Positions 34,098 through 45,192 of a stretch of DNA of 64,000 bases are shown here, one piece after another (within the stretch, counting starts at the first letter, position 1; the number at the start of each line of letters is the position of its first letter). The notes beneath the pieces were generated by a model, which ran no database searches, was not told where the DNA came from, and saw only the letters and a list, made by a program, of their open reading frames with translations. Both the position numbers and the translations under genes were made by a program. Origin of the DNA: Theristus sp. LFF4_11 (taxonomy: Eukaryota; Nematoda; Chromadorea; Monhysterida; Xyalidae); contig JASANC010005464.1 of the NCBI GenBank assembly GCA_030248135.1, forward strand, positions 62,001 through 126,000. The letters are read 5' to 3'.

Positions 34098-35058
34098 GTT
34101 TTTGTCGTTTTTAGGACGATCTGAACAACCGACAAGATACGTCTGCGTGTTACTTGACGAACGGTGAAATTCCGTGTCAGTCAGTCAGGCCAAATATTAT
34201 TAGCGTCAACGAAATGTCGAATGCAGCATACAAAGCTTTGACTTTATCAAAAACCCGCCACGTTGCTCAGCGCTGACTGCAAAGGTAACCTCGTTTTGCA
34301 AATTTTGTTCTGTCAATAAAGCCGTGCTGCACGTTTGCATTATGTTCGTGTTTGTCCCACAGAAATTCATTACGCCATTCACGGTTCACGGGAGCGCTCT
34401 TTGTGTCATGAATACAAAAGAAACACTGTCACGGCGGCATAACATGTTGACTGATATTAAAACTTGCAAGCCGATTTAGGAATAAATAACAGATGATTTA
34501 CATTACGTGTACATTTTAACATCCAGATCCAAAGCATGTAAGGTTGTTCTGAAATTCTTCTTCAATATGTTTTTTTGTCGTCACACGCAATTTTAATTTT
34601 TGCAGTGTGATGCACAATTTTTGACAAACACAGCTTCCGATGAATTGCAGATACAGCATGCTCATCAGCTGAAAGTACAGAGTGATCAAAAATAATTTTT
34701 ACAACACTTCGATCTCGCGACGGCATTAATGTGTGAAATTGAACCCGTGAGATACGCCAGAGTTTATTGACTGGGTCATTTTGACTTTTAGCATTAAGCA
34801 TGAAACTGATTCCCTTTTCACGTCTGCAAACGCAATGAGTCGTGGAACAAAAAGACAAAGACAACAACGAGACCACGTGGTAGGAAAGTAAATAGAAAAT
34901 AAGACCAACAGTGCGAAATAAATAAAAGCAGCCAGCACGGAGAAAAAGGCACCAGAACACATGTTAAATCTTGAAAATGAACAAATCCAACCGTAATAAC
35001 ATCAAATTGAATCATGAAAAGACAAGTAACTACAGTATCTTTATACAAACCTGTCACC
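34098..35058. other. Spacer between ammonium transporter start and TraB gene end
   Basis: This should contain the transporter promoter (minus strand). The frames at 34562-35057 show no domain I recognise. No strong regulatory motif is seen. Confidence 0.35.
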
Positions 35059-35210
35059 TTTTTTCGCAGACTACGGAGCTCGCGAAAGACAAAACGGGAT
35101 GCAGTTGCGAGAAAACATATTTATCCGTGAATTAAATTTTATTCAAACTGATACGTTTATTCTTCTTATTGCAATTCAAAGTTTCGCATGCTTTGTACTT
35201 TGCGAAAAAA
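35059..35210. mobile_element. Diverged copy of the TTTTTTCGC MITE
   Basis: Ends TTTTTTCGCAGACTACGGAG and ACTTTGCGAAAAAA, with shared inner words GAGCTCGCGAAAG and ATTGCAATTCAAA, relate it to 32470-32625. The remaining 250 bp to 35460 are AT-rich and probably the TraB gene 3' UTR. Confidence 0.6.
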
Positions 35211-35460
35211 GAGACAGGTTTAAACGAATATATATATATGCAAGCTCAAACATTACCAAGCAGAACCACGAGTCCAAAAAACATCCAAAAAAATATTCAC
35301 AACACGAGACCAAAAATCACCATATGCGCGCAACACGTGAATCGAATGATAACCCAGAAATCAAACATCTACCAAATAGTACAACAAAAACGAAATGAAA
35401 CAATTGAAATAAAAAACGCGCTACGCGAATAATATCTGTCCGACCTCAACCCTGAGCGGT

Positions 35461-38400
35461 TTATGCCCCCGTGAAGCGTCGTGCGAGCAGCCATGCGTAT
35501 TTGATGGTGCGATAGCTGAGATAGCAGCCAACACCCACGAGCACACCCTGTAAGCCAGCACGCACCATCGGTGACCACCGCGACGCTTTCGGCACTCTAA
35601 AACAACGCGACAAAGAGTCAATTTTTTTCGTTCTAAATTTTGGTTCGTTTGGTTCTGCGACATGCAGCGTTTGCACAAGCATCGTACAGATAGTCAGAAA
35701 GAAGAAGATAATACAATCATCCTGCGAAACATTTGCGATTTCTGCGTTCTCATTTTTGTGCATCTGATGTTGGCCACACCAAACTACAGAGAACACCTCC
35801 ATACAAATTCGTGGTTTTGAATCTGGCAAGCTGATTGGTTGCATCGAGCTCGTCCGACCGATCGGTTGGTAAGTGCAAAATTGGCAAAACAACTTGGCGT
35901 TGTTTTGCTTCTGATTTGCATGCACTCAAATTTATCGAATTATCACCGTGAATGCCATCAGAAATGCCACAATCAGCACACAACTGACGTGAGCAAAGCG
36001 GCCGGCTCGATGTCGTTGTTGGTCCAGTTTGCGACGATGCCCGGCTGGTGACCGATGCCAACCACGGCAACACCAACCACCGGCTGCCATGCTACTGCAA
36101 AACGAGAGACTCACGGTAGTGCTGGTGCTCTGACAAACCTATCGTTTGCTTTGCTGGTATATGCGCACTATGCAGCACAGAGACACTGATGGATGACACA
36201 ATTGCATTCATTGGAGCATAACGCTACCACCGCGCAAGCGCAATGATGGAGATTCTCATTGGGCAAAATGTCGCGCGTTTTAGTGATTGACACGAAACTG
36301 GACTGTGCAAGCACAAACGCACACGTCGGCTCGCAGGTGTGCTTCTGTTCGCAGTAGCGTTGGTACTTGCGGTAGGTGGCGTCACGCAGCATCGAGCGCA
36401 GGTAGCACGCCATGTACTGGTCGCGTTCGCCGATCAAAATGCGACTCAACGCCGGGAACTCGCTGGACATTTCGTGCAGCACCGTCTCGAGCAGGTCGCT
36501 CTGTTTGCACTGCTCCACTTCGTCCTGTCTGAAATGAGTCGATCGTTCAATGCAGGCGCAACCATCGGGTGCCTGTCAGACGATTGGTGCGTGAATTTTG
36601 CATTTCTACAAAATATGCACATGCAATTTCGCAACGCCGCCAATCCAGTACACTCACAGCTGCAGACACTACACGCAGAACACGCAGACCGGAGTGTAGC
36701 AAAACGGACAAAGTCATGAAAAAAACTAGATCCGAACAATTTTTACGCGTGTGACTAACGATATGTTCGTGCGCAGCGACAGCAGAATGTACCACATGAA
36801 TCTGAGTCGCTGCCAGCACGACAACGCCGCCCAGGCACGCTGCAGCGTCACGTGCAACGCACGATCGCCAAGCACCAGGTGGCAGCCGCCCTCTGCGCTC
36901 TCCTCGATCTGAGCGAACGCACATCGCTCGCGCTTGAGTTTCTTGGCACGTTTCTTTCTTAAAAGCCCGTTTATACCTGACGTACGCAGACGTACGTCGA
37001 CGTACAGTATGCAATAACACGAGACCTAATGTGACGTGTCGTGCCGTACATGCATACATCTCTATGAACGGCAGTATGCAATAACACGAGACCTAGAGAA
37101 AAGACGTGTCATGCCGTGCCGTATGCGCATACGTCAGGTATAAACGGGCCTTTATGCAAAACGAACACTTCAAAAGCAACGCGATATCAGTATCACATAA
37201 AAGACGCTAAACTGTCGTGCATGAAGCGTGATAGTTATTTGCCCCCCGTTCCTGCGACAGTGTCACTGACGCCGATTCAAAAGCCCACTGACCGCTTTGC
37301 GGGCTGCACGAAATTCGCCGCCGGGAGCCATGCCAAGCTGTTTGGTGACGTGTGCTGACATTGTCAACAGCAGCACATTCATCACACCGTGAAATACGCC
37401 ATTCTGGAAAAACAACAACAAGCAACATCACGATGACACAGCGAAACGGAACGGAACAAAGTAAAAGTATGTGAACGCTAACGACAGAACACAGCAGACG
37501 CACCTCTTTTACCATCGCAAGCATCTTGTGACTGCTCAATGACTCCGCCTCCTTCAGCAGGTTCTGTTCGTCCATTGAAAGAATGCCCACACGACTCGGA
37601 CACAACTCAACCATCACCACATCCGGCTTCACTGCCTCGATCACCTGCACGTTTCAGATTTTGAAACAGTGACTTCGCTCATACATTCGTTTTGTTTCAC
37701 AGCTTTTTGGACTTATGAGGAATCGATTTCGGATTTGCGCTTCGGGTGAAAAGCGGTCCCATTCGCAGCTGACCTGGATCTGACCGCGTACCTTTTTCAC
37801 GTCTGCTTGACTGTCAGGACTGAAATGTGCGGTGCCAACGACGAACACTTTTGCGCCGGCAAACAAATTCAGCTCCGTTGAATCTTCTCGACTGTAATCC
37901 ATTTCACTCGCATCAACGGCGTTCACGCTCGAACCATCGGGCGTGTCATCGTTAAACGTATCTTGGTACTCCAACACTTTCACTGAAATTCAATTCAATT
38001 GTAAATGTAAGTGCAATTTTGGTTTTGTGAAACTGAAATCGCGGAAAAACAAAATGTTGAGAAACAATTTGATGTTCGCCAGAGAGAAAAATAAATACAG
38101 TTCTGCAGGTACCGGGTTCGAACCTCGCTGTGGACAAGACATACTCGTGGAAAATTAGAGTGACCAACGAACATCTAATGGTCCATTCCCTCCTGAGCCG
38201 AGGGTAAAATTGGGCTCGGGGCAGTATTGCCCGTCTCCGCCGGAGTTTCGTACCTTCGGGTTTCCGGAACCGGCGCGCGGATAAATAAATAAAAACGCCA
38301 AGAGGCCACAACACGTGCCAGTTGCGGGCAACACGACGTCGTTGGATCGTTCTTTGTTGAACACAAATGGCACTGTGAATCGATGATGATTGTGGCGTGT

Positions 38401-38754
38401 GCAACGGCGCTCCGTTTGGCTTTCAGCGCCGCTCTGCTCCGCCGTTTCATCCACGTCCGACAAGCCAGAATCCGAGTCTCCCTTGCTATCTTCCCCTGAA
38501 TGCGAATCCGATTCGTCCTGTTCACCCGAACCGGCATCATTCTTCGATTGCACGTCAGTCGCAGCAATGAGATTCAGATCATCAGTGACAATTTTGCTCG
38601 CAATTTTGGTGTTTGCAGCACTGGCTTCATGATTGAAGCTGCACGCGTGTTGTTGGTGCTCCGAGAGATCATCGCACAGAGACACGCCGATTCCACTTGA
38701 CTCATCGACGGGTTCATTCGTTAACGTTTCTGCATCGCCAACAATACCTGCCAT
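35461..38754 (-). CDS. TraB-domain protein (TRABD-like), eight exons
   Basis: Proposed exons: 38754-38313, 37982-37792, 37644-37504, 37403-37293, 36908-36760, 36528-36323, 36094-35989, 35596-35461. They give 493 residues with consistent phases. Seen: a long acidic, Ser/Asp-rich N-terminus (about 1-190) beyond the usual animal TRABD length, then KVFVVGTAHFSPDSQADVKK (VGTAHFS at 196-202), VKPDVVMVELCPSR, MAPGGEFRAARKA, LVLGDRALHVTLQRAW, SQDEVEQCKQSDLLE, IGERDQYM and VVGIGHQPGIVANW (about 424-437), and a C-terminal hydrophobic helix. The family descends from bacterial TraB/PrgY. Eukaryotic members are linked to membranes and mitochondria, with an unsettled activity that may be metal-dependent. 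The first donor (ACGT/GTTGTG) is weak. An intron holds a Harbinger-like MITE (36962-37151). Confidence 0.88.
36962..37151. mobile_element. PIF/Harbinger-like MITE in a TraB gene intron
   Basis: Ends AAAGCCCGTTTATACCTGAC and CGTCAGGTATAAACGGGCCT, next to TTA on both sides. The internal repeated word GCAATAACACGAGACCTA occurs twice and also, reversed, in 33555-33679. Confidence 0.7.
38095..38295 (-). repeat. SINE-like repeat in TraB gene intron 1
   Basis: Carries GGTTCGAACC (a Pol III B-box-like palindrome at about 38118-38127) and, further right, the CCGGAAACCCGAAGGTAC core shared with 21240-21480 and 58632-58740. An A-box is only vaguely present (CGGCTCAGGAGG on the minus strand) and is too far away, so the SINE identity is tentative. 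Confidence 0.45.
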
Positions 38755-38884
38755 TATGCCACTTCACTTCAGTTCCAGCAGATGCTTGGCTCGTCGTCGT
38801 CGGTACTTTAGGTCGCAGGATGCGAAAAAGAAAGCGCGCAGCGTTACTGTTGCAGCCGCACCGCAAACTGGTTTGTTGGCCTGC

Positions 38885-39330
38885 CTTATTAAAAAACCTG
38901 CAACAACGGGTTGGGTTGTTAAAAAAACAAAATCGTCTTTTTTTAAAGTTTTTCAAAAAAAATTCAAAAATCAAAATTGTGCTGAATCAACCAGGGAGTT
39001 CGAAGAACCACATTTGATGTGCAATCGCCTCCCAAATGACTCCCGTATGGCGGAACTTTCCAGATTTTGTTTGGGTGACCTCATTTACCCCTTTTCCAAA
39101 CCGTTACCATACCTCTTCTTGTGTTTTGACCCCCATAACGTCACTAATTGTCCCCAGCCCAAGTGAAAATACACATACCGGCTTGAAATTCGATCAATTC
39201 TGATAATGTGTCGCGACGGCAGGACACGAAACAGCAACCAGACAACGTAACGCTTGCAAACGGAGCAGCTCGGACGCTCAAATTTAGATTGCGAGGCGAA
39301 TCGTCACCTTATCTTAGAGATGTAACGGTC
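38885..39330 (-). repeat. Reversed fragment of the TAGGGTTGTT hAT-like family
   Basis: On the minus strand it matches the body of 59982-61116, including the stretch around GGTTTGGAAAAGGGGTAA and the end near GATGCAGATAAGGTGACGAT. It is cut at its right edge near TTATCTTAGAGATG. It starts just past the TraB gene start codon. Confidence 0.7.
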
Positions 39331-39910
39331 AAAAAAAAATTTTTTATTATTTTTTCAAAAAGTAAAAAAATGAGCATTTTTTTATTTTTTTATTAAAAAT
39401 TTTTGAAATTTTTTCTTTAATGTGCCCTGAAAATGCCGTTTTTGGCTTTGCCTACATTACTAAACCAAAGCCAAGTTTACAGTCTGTTTTGTTGTTTAGT
39501 TCGGTTTCAATGAAGTCGTTGTAGGTTCCTAATCCTAAGCCCAATCCTAATCCTAATGAAGTCGTTGTAGGTTCCTAATCCTAAACCTAATCCTAATCCT
39601 GAGTGAAGCCTTTTTAACAAAGTGAAAGTGCCTTGATTGACAGCTTTGTTGAAGGGGTGAAACATTGGGATCAGGAATCAGCTCCAGCTCCGGTTTAGCT
39701 TTGTAGTTTTACGCCGTTTTTGGCATAATTTTTCGAAAGTTCAACAAAAATTTTCTTTGACTTTACCTTGTCACTTGGTCTTCAACGCTGCAGGTGGTAT
39801 TCTGGATCGATTTATCGACTGTTTTCAGCCTTGGTGAGTGATGATCGACTCGCGCATTGAAGTACTTGAGCGTCGCAAAGGCTAGTTCAACAAATTCCGA
39901 TGCCGCTAAG
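39331..39910. other. Low-complexity and CCTAAT-repeat stretch
   Basis: A/T homopolymer tracts at 39331-39415, then short interstitial CCTAATCCTAATCC runs at about 39525-39600. Similar runs recur at 59565-59605. No gene is seen. Confidence 0.5.
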
Positions 39911-40356
39911 CATAGTTGTTCCAGAGCCGAGGGGTTGGGGGGCCGATATAGATAGCTGGAGCCTGGAAAATTTTGGGGGGGGGGCCGCGGGGGGGGGCCA
40001 TGTGACTTTGGGGGGGCGGTCAAAATTTTGAAATTTGATAGACAGATAGCTAACACGCTAAAAAGCTATAAAAACACCAAAATAATGCTAAAAATACACT
40101 AAAAATCAAGTATAAACGCGTATTTTACCTAAAATTAGCGAAATTTTCAACAATTACGAGCAAAAATGGTCAATTTTGGTCAAAAATTGACTCATTTTAT
40201 GTCTTTCGAAGACTAAAATTTTCAGATAGATAGCTGGCTGAGAAATTTTTTTAGATAGATAATAGCTGAGCCGAAAAAACCTGTTTGATAGAGATAGACT
40301 CGAAATTTTTTTGGGGGGGGCCGGCCCCCCCAGGCCCCCCCCCTAGAACAACTATG
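39911..40356. mobile_element. hAT-type MITE with 8-bp target duplication
   Basis: Ends CATAGTTGTTC and GAACAACTATG (perfect 11-bp inverted repeat). It is flanked by CCGCTAAG at 39903-39910 and 40357-40364. The body has G-runs and the word GATAGATAGCTGGCTGAGAA. Fragments of the same family occur near 40529, 41955-42110, 44885-45192, 56640-57372 and 58500-58620. Confidence 0.85.
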
Positions 40357-40563
40357 CCGCTAAGGTGAGATAGAAGCAGAGAACTCACATGTATGCATCG
40401 TTTTTCAGGATCTCGAAAGGTCGAAATTGCACTGTCTGCCACTGCAAGCGTAACTTCGTTGGTTGCTCGTTGCTGTTTCGCCTCGTGTCGTCAGCATGAT
40501 CACACCGGTTTGTTGTTGAACTTGTTTCCATAGTTGTTCTAGGGGGGGGGCCTGGGGGGCGGC

Positions 40564-41606
40564 CCTAGGGTTAGGGAAAAAAAATCCGGATTTTTTTTTT
40601 AATTAAAAAAAAATTTAAAAAAAAAATTTTTTTTACAAGTTAGGTTTGTTCGAAGCGTCTCGTCGAGCTGAGTTCATCTAGACTATTTTCAGAACGATCC
40701 GGAAAACTATAAGAGCGAAAATCGTGTTTTATTGAAATTATGTCCATTTCATAGAGGGAAAGTTGCATTTTCAACAGTAAAACAGGACAATTTTCGACGT
40801 GTACTTGAATATTGAACCGTTCTTAGTTGTTCCTCTTTAGAAAATTACCAAAATTTGACTGTGTTCAAAAATTCCTGTTTGCTGTAGCTAAGTCGGCAAC
40901 CCCTGTCGACCCGGTCGCCCCCCCCCCCCCCAAGACACTTACTTTCAGGTTCAACCAGCTATGCTATCTGCCACATGGCGAGAGCCCACTCTTCAAATCA
41001 TCGTATCGAAAACACGTACCATGATTTCGCGATCACGTTGCGGGCAACTGACAGACGCAAGTTTAACACGTTAGTTTAGCTCAGCACGCAAGTTTTAACA
41101 TGTGGCCATGTTATCGGGTATCTGAAAAACGGTCGTGTGATGTGGTATTAACCAACATCCCCGCTCCAATTGTTTAACAATATATCGCACAACTCCATTG
41201 TAGACCTATAACGTACGCCAATCAACAAGATATCATGTTCATCTCATGGCCTACCGACTGAAAAAACATGTTCTAAGTTGCAAGAAAACGATTTCTGAAA
41301 CGATATTTCAATTCAGTTAAGTCATTTCAACGCTAAAAATTGACTCTAGAAGTCATCCAAATCGAAAAACATGGAGTACGTCGGTCAAAATGACCAAATA
41401 ATGACATGTACCTAAGCACACAAAGAAGTTGGGAAGAAAATTTGGTTTGAACTTTCAAAAAATTATGCCATAAATCGAATTTTCAGAGCAAAGTAGAAGA
41501 AAAATTTTTCAAAATTTTTTTTTAAGTTTGAAAAAAAAAATCCAAATTTTTTTTTTTAAACGAAAAAAATAAAAAAAATTTTTTTTTCAAAGCCCCTAAC
41601 CCTAGG
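40564..41606. mobile_element. 1.04-kb element with CCTAGGGTTAGGG ends, copy 1
   Basis: Ends CCTAGGGTTAGGG and CCCCTAACCCTAGG form inverted repeats. The whole body is nearly identical to 43068-44115. It lies behind an orphan left end of the CATAGTTGTTC family (40529). No transposase frame is seen; the longest frame (40827-41024) is also in copy 2. Confidence 0.8.
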
Positions 41607-41639
41607 CGCCCCCCCCCCAAAAAAATTTTCGAATCTATC

Positions 41640-41945
41640 CCTATCCGCAACGCTTCATTATGATATGCACCTGCCCCGCATCCGCATTGCTCATTGCTCA
41701 TGATCCACTGGCGCGCCTGCACACGCTCCGCCCTCAACAAAAACTCGTTCAAAACGCAGTTATTTTGATTCCTGCTTCCTTAAAAAGGCTTGGCTTAGGT
41801 TAGGATTAGGTTAGGAACGGGTTTTGTTTAAGATTAGGCTTGGGTTTGGCTTTTAGGTTTAGGTCCGTTTTAGCAATGTCCGAGAACATCCAATGTTGGA
41901 GCGTGAGTTAACTGGAGCGTAATATCATAAAACGTGCCAACCATC
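41640..41945 (+). repeat. Dispersed repeat shared with 59445-59905
   Basis: Both copies hold CTTCATTATGATATGCACCT, CATTGCTCATGATCCACTGG, the TTAGGTTAGGA-type run and GCGTGAGTTAACTGGAGCGT in the same order. In the right-hand copy some parts are further apart. Confidence 0.75.
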
Positions 41946-42570
41946 TCTATCAGACAGGTTTTTTCGGCTCAGCTATTATCTATCTAAAAAAATTCTCAGC
42001 CAGCTATCTATCTAAAAATTTTTGTCTTCGAAGACATAAAATGAGTCAATTTTTGACCAAAATTGACCATTTTTGCTCGTGTTGAAAATTTCGCTAATTT
42101 TAGGTTTGAGAGGCAAAACACGAGACGTGATGTCGTCGGTGGGAAAATGGGGTCGCTGAAACCAAGTCTGAAATTTTCACCCTCCTCCCATATGAGTGGG
42201 GGTCATATGGTAAGTCGGTGGCTCCTCAGATGGTGATATTCGGACTGCCTGAAAAATTCTGAACAACTTTGATTTAAAAAAAATTTTTAAAAAAATATTT
42301 TTTTTAAAGAAAAAAAATAGGGATTTTTTTTGACATCTCTACCCTACACTACCCATTTCACTTCAGAAAAAAACACAACGACAACAATCGTCGTCGTCAA
42401 TCTCACTTCTCTCGGTACGCCGTTGTGTCTAGTCTTTACTAATTTCCGGACATTTACAAATCAAGAAAAAATTGTTTTTTTAAAAATGATTTTTAAAGCG
42501 CGTTTTATTTTACGCTTTTTGAATAAAGTAGGCAAACCTACCTTATCTGCATTGGAAATGGTAAGCCAAC
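41946..42570. other. Mosaic of MITE fragments
   Basis: 41955-42110 is a reversed inner piece of the CATAGTTGTTC family. 42190-42340 is unique A/T-rich DNA. 42480-42562 belongs to the inner part of the TAGGGTTGTT family and leads to the insertion site at 42571. Confidence 0.5.
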
Positions 42571-44150
42571 CAGTAGCGAAAGCGGGACCTTGGGTGAGGG
42601 GGGGTGTTTGCCAAGTTTTAGAGGGGGGGTGTCAGGTGCCTCCTCGGTGAGGGGGGGGGGGGTGCACGGGCAGCAAATTTTCCTGAGGGGGGGTGCACTG
42701 GCATAAAAATTTCGTGAGGGGGGGGGGTGCACGGGATCGCACGGGTAATACCAAATTTTTGCCTTAGAAAAACACAGAAATTTTTGTAAAAATACAGAAT
42801 ATTTTGTGCAAACAAGCTGCTTGTTTGGTCAGAAACAACAAAATCTATGCATGGACAGACACAAACGTCAAGAAAAATGCAAAAATTACGGTATTTTTGG
42901 AAAAAATTGAGATGGGATTGACCACCGTGAGGGGGGGTGCGATCCCGTGTTTTCTCGCGGAGGGGGGTGGGGGGAGTCTAGTACCCGTGTCGAGGTAAAG
43001 GGGGGGAGGGGGGGTACACGGGTATTTGCCCGTGCACGGGCAGTATTTTCGGTTGAAAGGGGGTGGACCTAGGGTTAGGGGAAAAAAAATCCGGATTTTT
43101 TTTTAATTAAAAAAAATTTTTTTTTAAATAAAATTTTTTTTTTTACAAGTTAGGTTTGTTCGAAGCGTCTCGTCGAGCTGAGTTCATCTAGACTATTTTC
43201 AGAACGATCCGGAAAACTATAAGAGCGAAAATCGTGTTTTATTGAAATTATGTCCATTTCATAGAGGGAAAGTTGCATTTTCAACAGTAAAACAGGACAA
43301 TTTTCGACGTGTACTTGAATATTGAACCGTTCTTAGTTGTTCCTCTTTAGAAAATTACCAAAATTTGACTGTGTTCAAAAATTCCTGTTTGCTGTAGCTA
43401 AGTCGGCAACCCCTGTCGACCCGGTCGCCCCCCCCCCAAGACACTTACTTTCAGGTTCAACCAGCTATGCTATCTGCCACATGGCGAGAGCCCACTCTTC
43501 AAATCATCGTATCGAAAACACGTACCATGATTTCGCGATCACGTTGCGGGCAACTGACAGACGCAAGTTTAACACGTTAGTTTAGCTCAGCACGCAAGTT
43601 TTAACATGTGGCCATGTTATCGGGTATCTGAAAAACGGTCGTGTGATGTGGTATTAACCAACATCTCCGCTCCAATTGTTTAACAATATATCGCACAACT
43701 CCATTGTAGACCTATAACATACGCCAATCAACAAAATATCATGTTCATCTCATGGCCTACCACCGACTGAAAAAACATGTTCTAAGTTGCAAGAAAACGA
43801 TTTCTGAAACGATATTTCAATTCAGTTAAGTCATTTCAACGCTAAAAATTGACTCTAGAAGTCATCCAAATCGAAAAACATGGAGTACGTCGGTCAAAAT
43901 GACCAAATAATGGCATGTACCTAAGCACACAAAGAAGTTGGGAAGAAAATTTGGTTTGAACTTTCAAAAAATTATGCCATAAATCGAATTTTCAGAGCAA
44001 AGTAGAAGAAAAATTTTCAAATTTTTTTTTAAGTTTGAAAAAAAAATCCAAAATTTTTTTTTTAACAAAAAAAAAATAAAAAAAAATTTTTTTTTTCAAA
44101 GCCCCTAACCCTAGGTGGACCCCCCCCACCCCCCCGCACTTTCGCTACTG
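42571..44150. mobile_element. hAT-type element with 8-bp duplication, inserted in another repeat
   Basis: Ends CAGTAGCGAAAG and CTTTCGCTACTG (perfect 12-bp inverted repeat). It is flanked by AAGCCAAC at 42563-42570 and 44151-44158. The host repeat continues on both sides, and the uninterrupted copy near 56455-56490 (reverse) reads through one AAGCCAAC. The left third is very G-rich (GAGGGGGGGTG words); the right two thirds is a nested 1.05-kb element. Confidence 0.85.
43068..44115. mobile_element. 1.05-kb element with CCTAGGGTTAGGGG ends, copy 2
   Basis: Nearly identical to 40564-41606 in body and ends. It is nested within the CAGTAGCG element. TGGA on both sides is a possible short target duplication. 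Confidence 0.8.
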
Positions 44151-44473
44151 AAGCCAACCTTTGGGACGCTCAAAAACTTCATCGCAGATGTTGTCGAAGC
44201 CTTTTTTTAGAAAATAGGAATCAATCAAAGCAACTGTGTTTTGAAAGAGTTTTAGCTTTAGGTCAGAGCGTGTACATATGCGCTGGTGGACCATGCAAGC
44301 AGGCTTTCCAATTCCAACTTTTCAGCTTTCCAACAGTAAACTTTTATTTTTGGCGTGTAATTCTTAGTTGTTTATTTTTAAAAACAAACAACACTTGGCA
44401 TGGTTTAACAAAACGTGTTAAGGCGAAAATACCATCTAGTTTGTTGTCCGTATACACGGCTGTCATTATTCTA

Positions 44474-44720
44474 TTGTGGATTTATTCAAATGTGTCCGGA
44501 CTAAAATGACGTCATTTGTTATAAAAACGCCCGTTTGTCAAAGTAAAGGCGCTAAAATTTCAGTTTGGAGTGACTGATTCGACATTCACCATTTGTTTAT
44601 TACGGGAAGAAATCGGCTAAACAGAAAGTCTGGTTTGCTGTGAACGACAAGCGCATGTTTTGCGGCACATGACGTCATTTCAGTGGGACACGTTTGAAAA
44701 AATATGCCATACATTCTGAA
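44474..44720 (+). repeat. Dispersed repeat, direct copy of 27540-27775
   Basis: Same order of words as the copy behind the glycosyltransferase gene, with small insertions (for example TATAAAAA and TGACGTCA). Confidence 0.8.
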
Positions 44721-44770
44721 TCCTGCATTCAAAATAATCGTGAGCGTTATGCATTGAGGGTATTTTTAAA

Positions 44771-44892
44771 TTATCTAAAAATGCGGGAGACGCATATAAA
44801 AGGAGGAATATGGCCTTGTGTAAGCAGTGAAAGACTTGGCTCGACAACGCTTTTCAAGTCTCTGATGTGGTACACACGGATACAAGTACAGA
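44771..44892 (+). repeat. Hairpin-bearing dispersed repeat, copy 3
   Basis: Nearly identical to copies 1 and 2 up to GGATACAAGTACA, then runs into a CATAGTTGTTC-family fragment. One stem base is changed (CAAGTCTCT). Confidence 0.8.
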
Positions 44893-45192
44893 TAGATAAA
44901 ACGCTAAAAAGCTATAAAAACCGCTAAATAATGCTTGAAACATGCTAAAAATCAAGTATAAACGTGTATTTTAACTGAAATTAGCGAAATTTTTAAGAAT
45001 TTCGAGCAAAAGTGGTCAATTTTACCCAAAAATTAACTCATTTTATGTCTTCGAAGACAAAATTTTTTAGATAGATAGCTGGCTGAGAATTGTTTTTAGA
45101 TAGATAATAGCTGAGCCAAAAAAACCTTTCTGATAGAGATAGATTCAAATTTTTTTTTTGGGGGGGCAGCCCCCCCCCCCCTAGAACAACTA
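44885..45192 (+). mobile_element. 3' part of a CATAGTTGTTC-family element
   Basis: Shares GATAGATAGCTGGCTGAGAA and the terminal CCTAGAACAACTATG with 39911-40356. The left end is replaced by hairpin repeat copy 3. From 45193 to 45824 no gene is recognised. Confidence 0.65.

Noticed and set aside
38095..38165. A tRNA gene around GGTTCGAACC
   Set aside because: The T-arm stem does not pair properly on either strand, and no acceptor stem or anticodon arm can be drawn. At most a SINE trace.
39525..39605. A true telomere or chromosome end
   Set aside because: The CCTAAT runs are short, imperfect, internal and repeated at 59565-59605 inside dispersed repeats.
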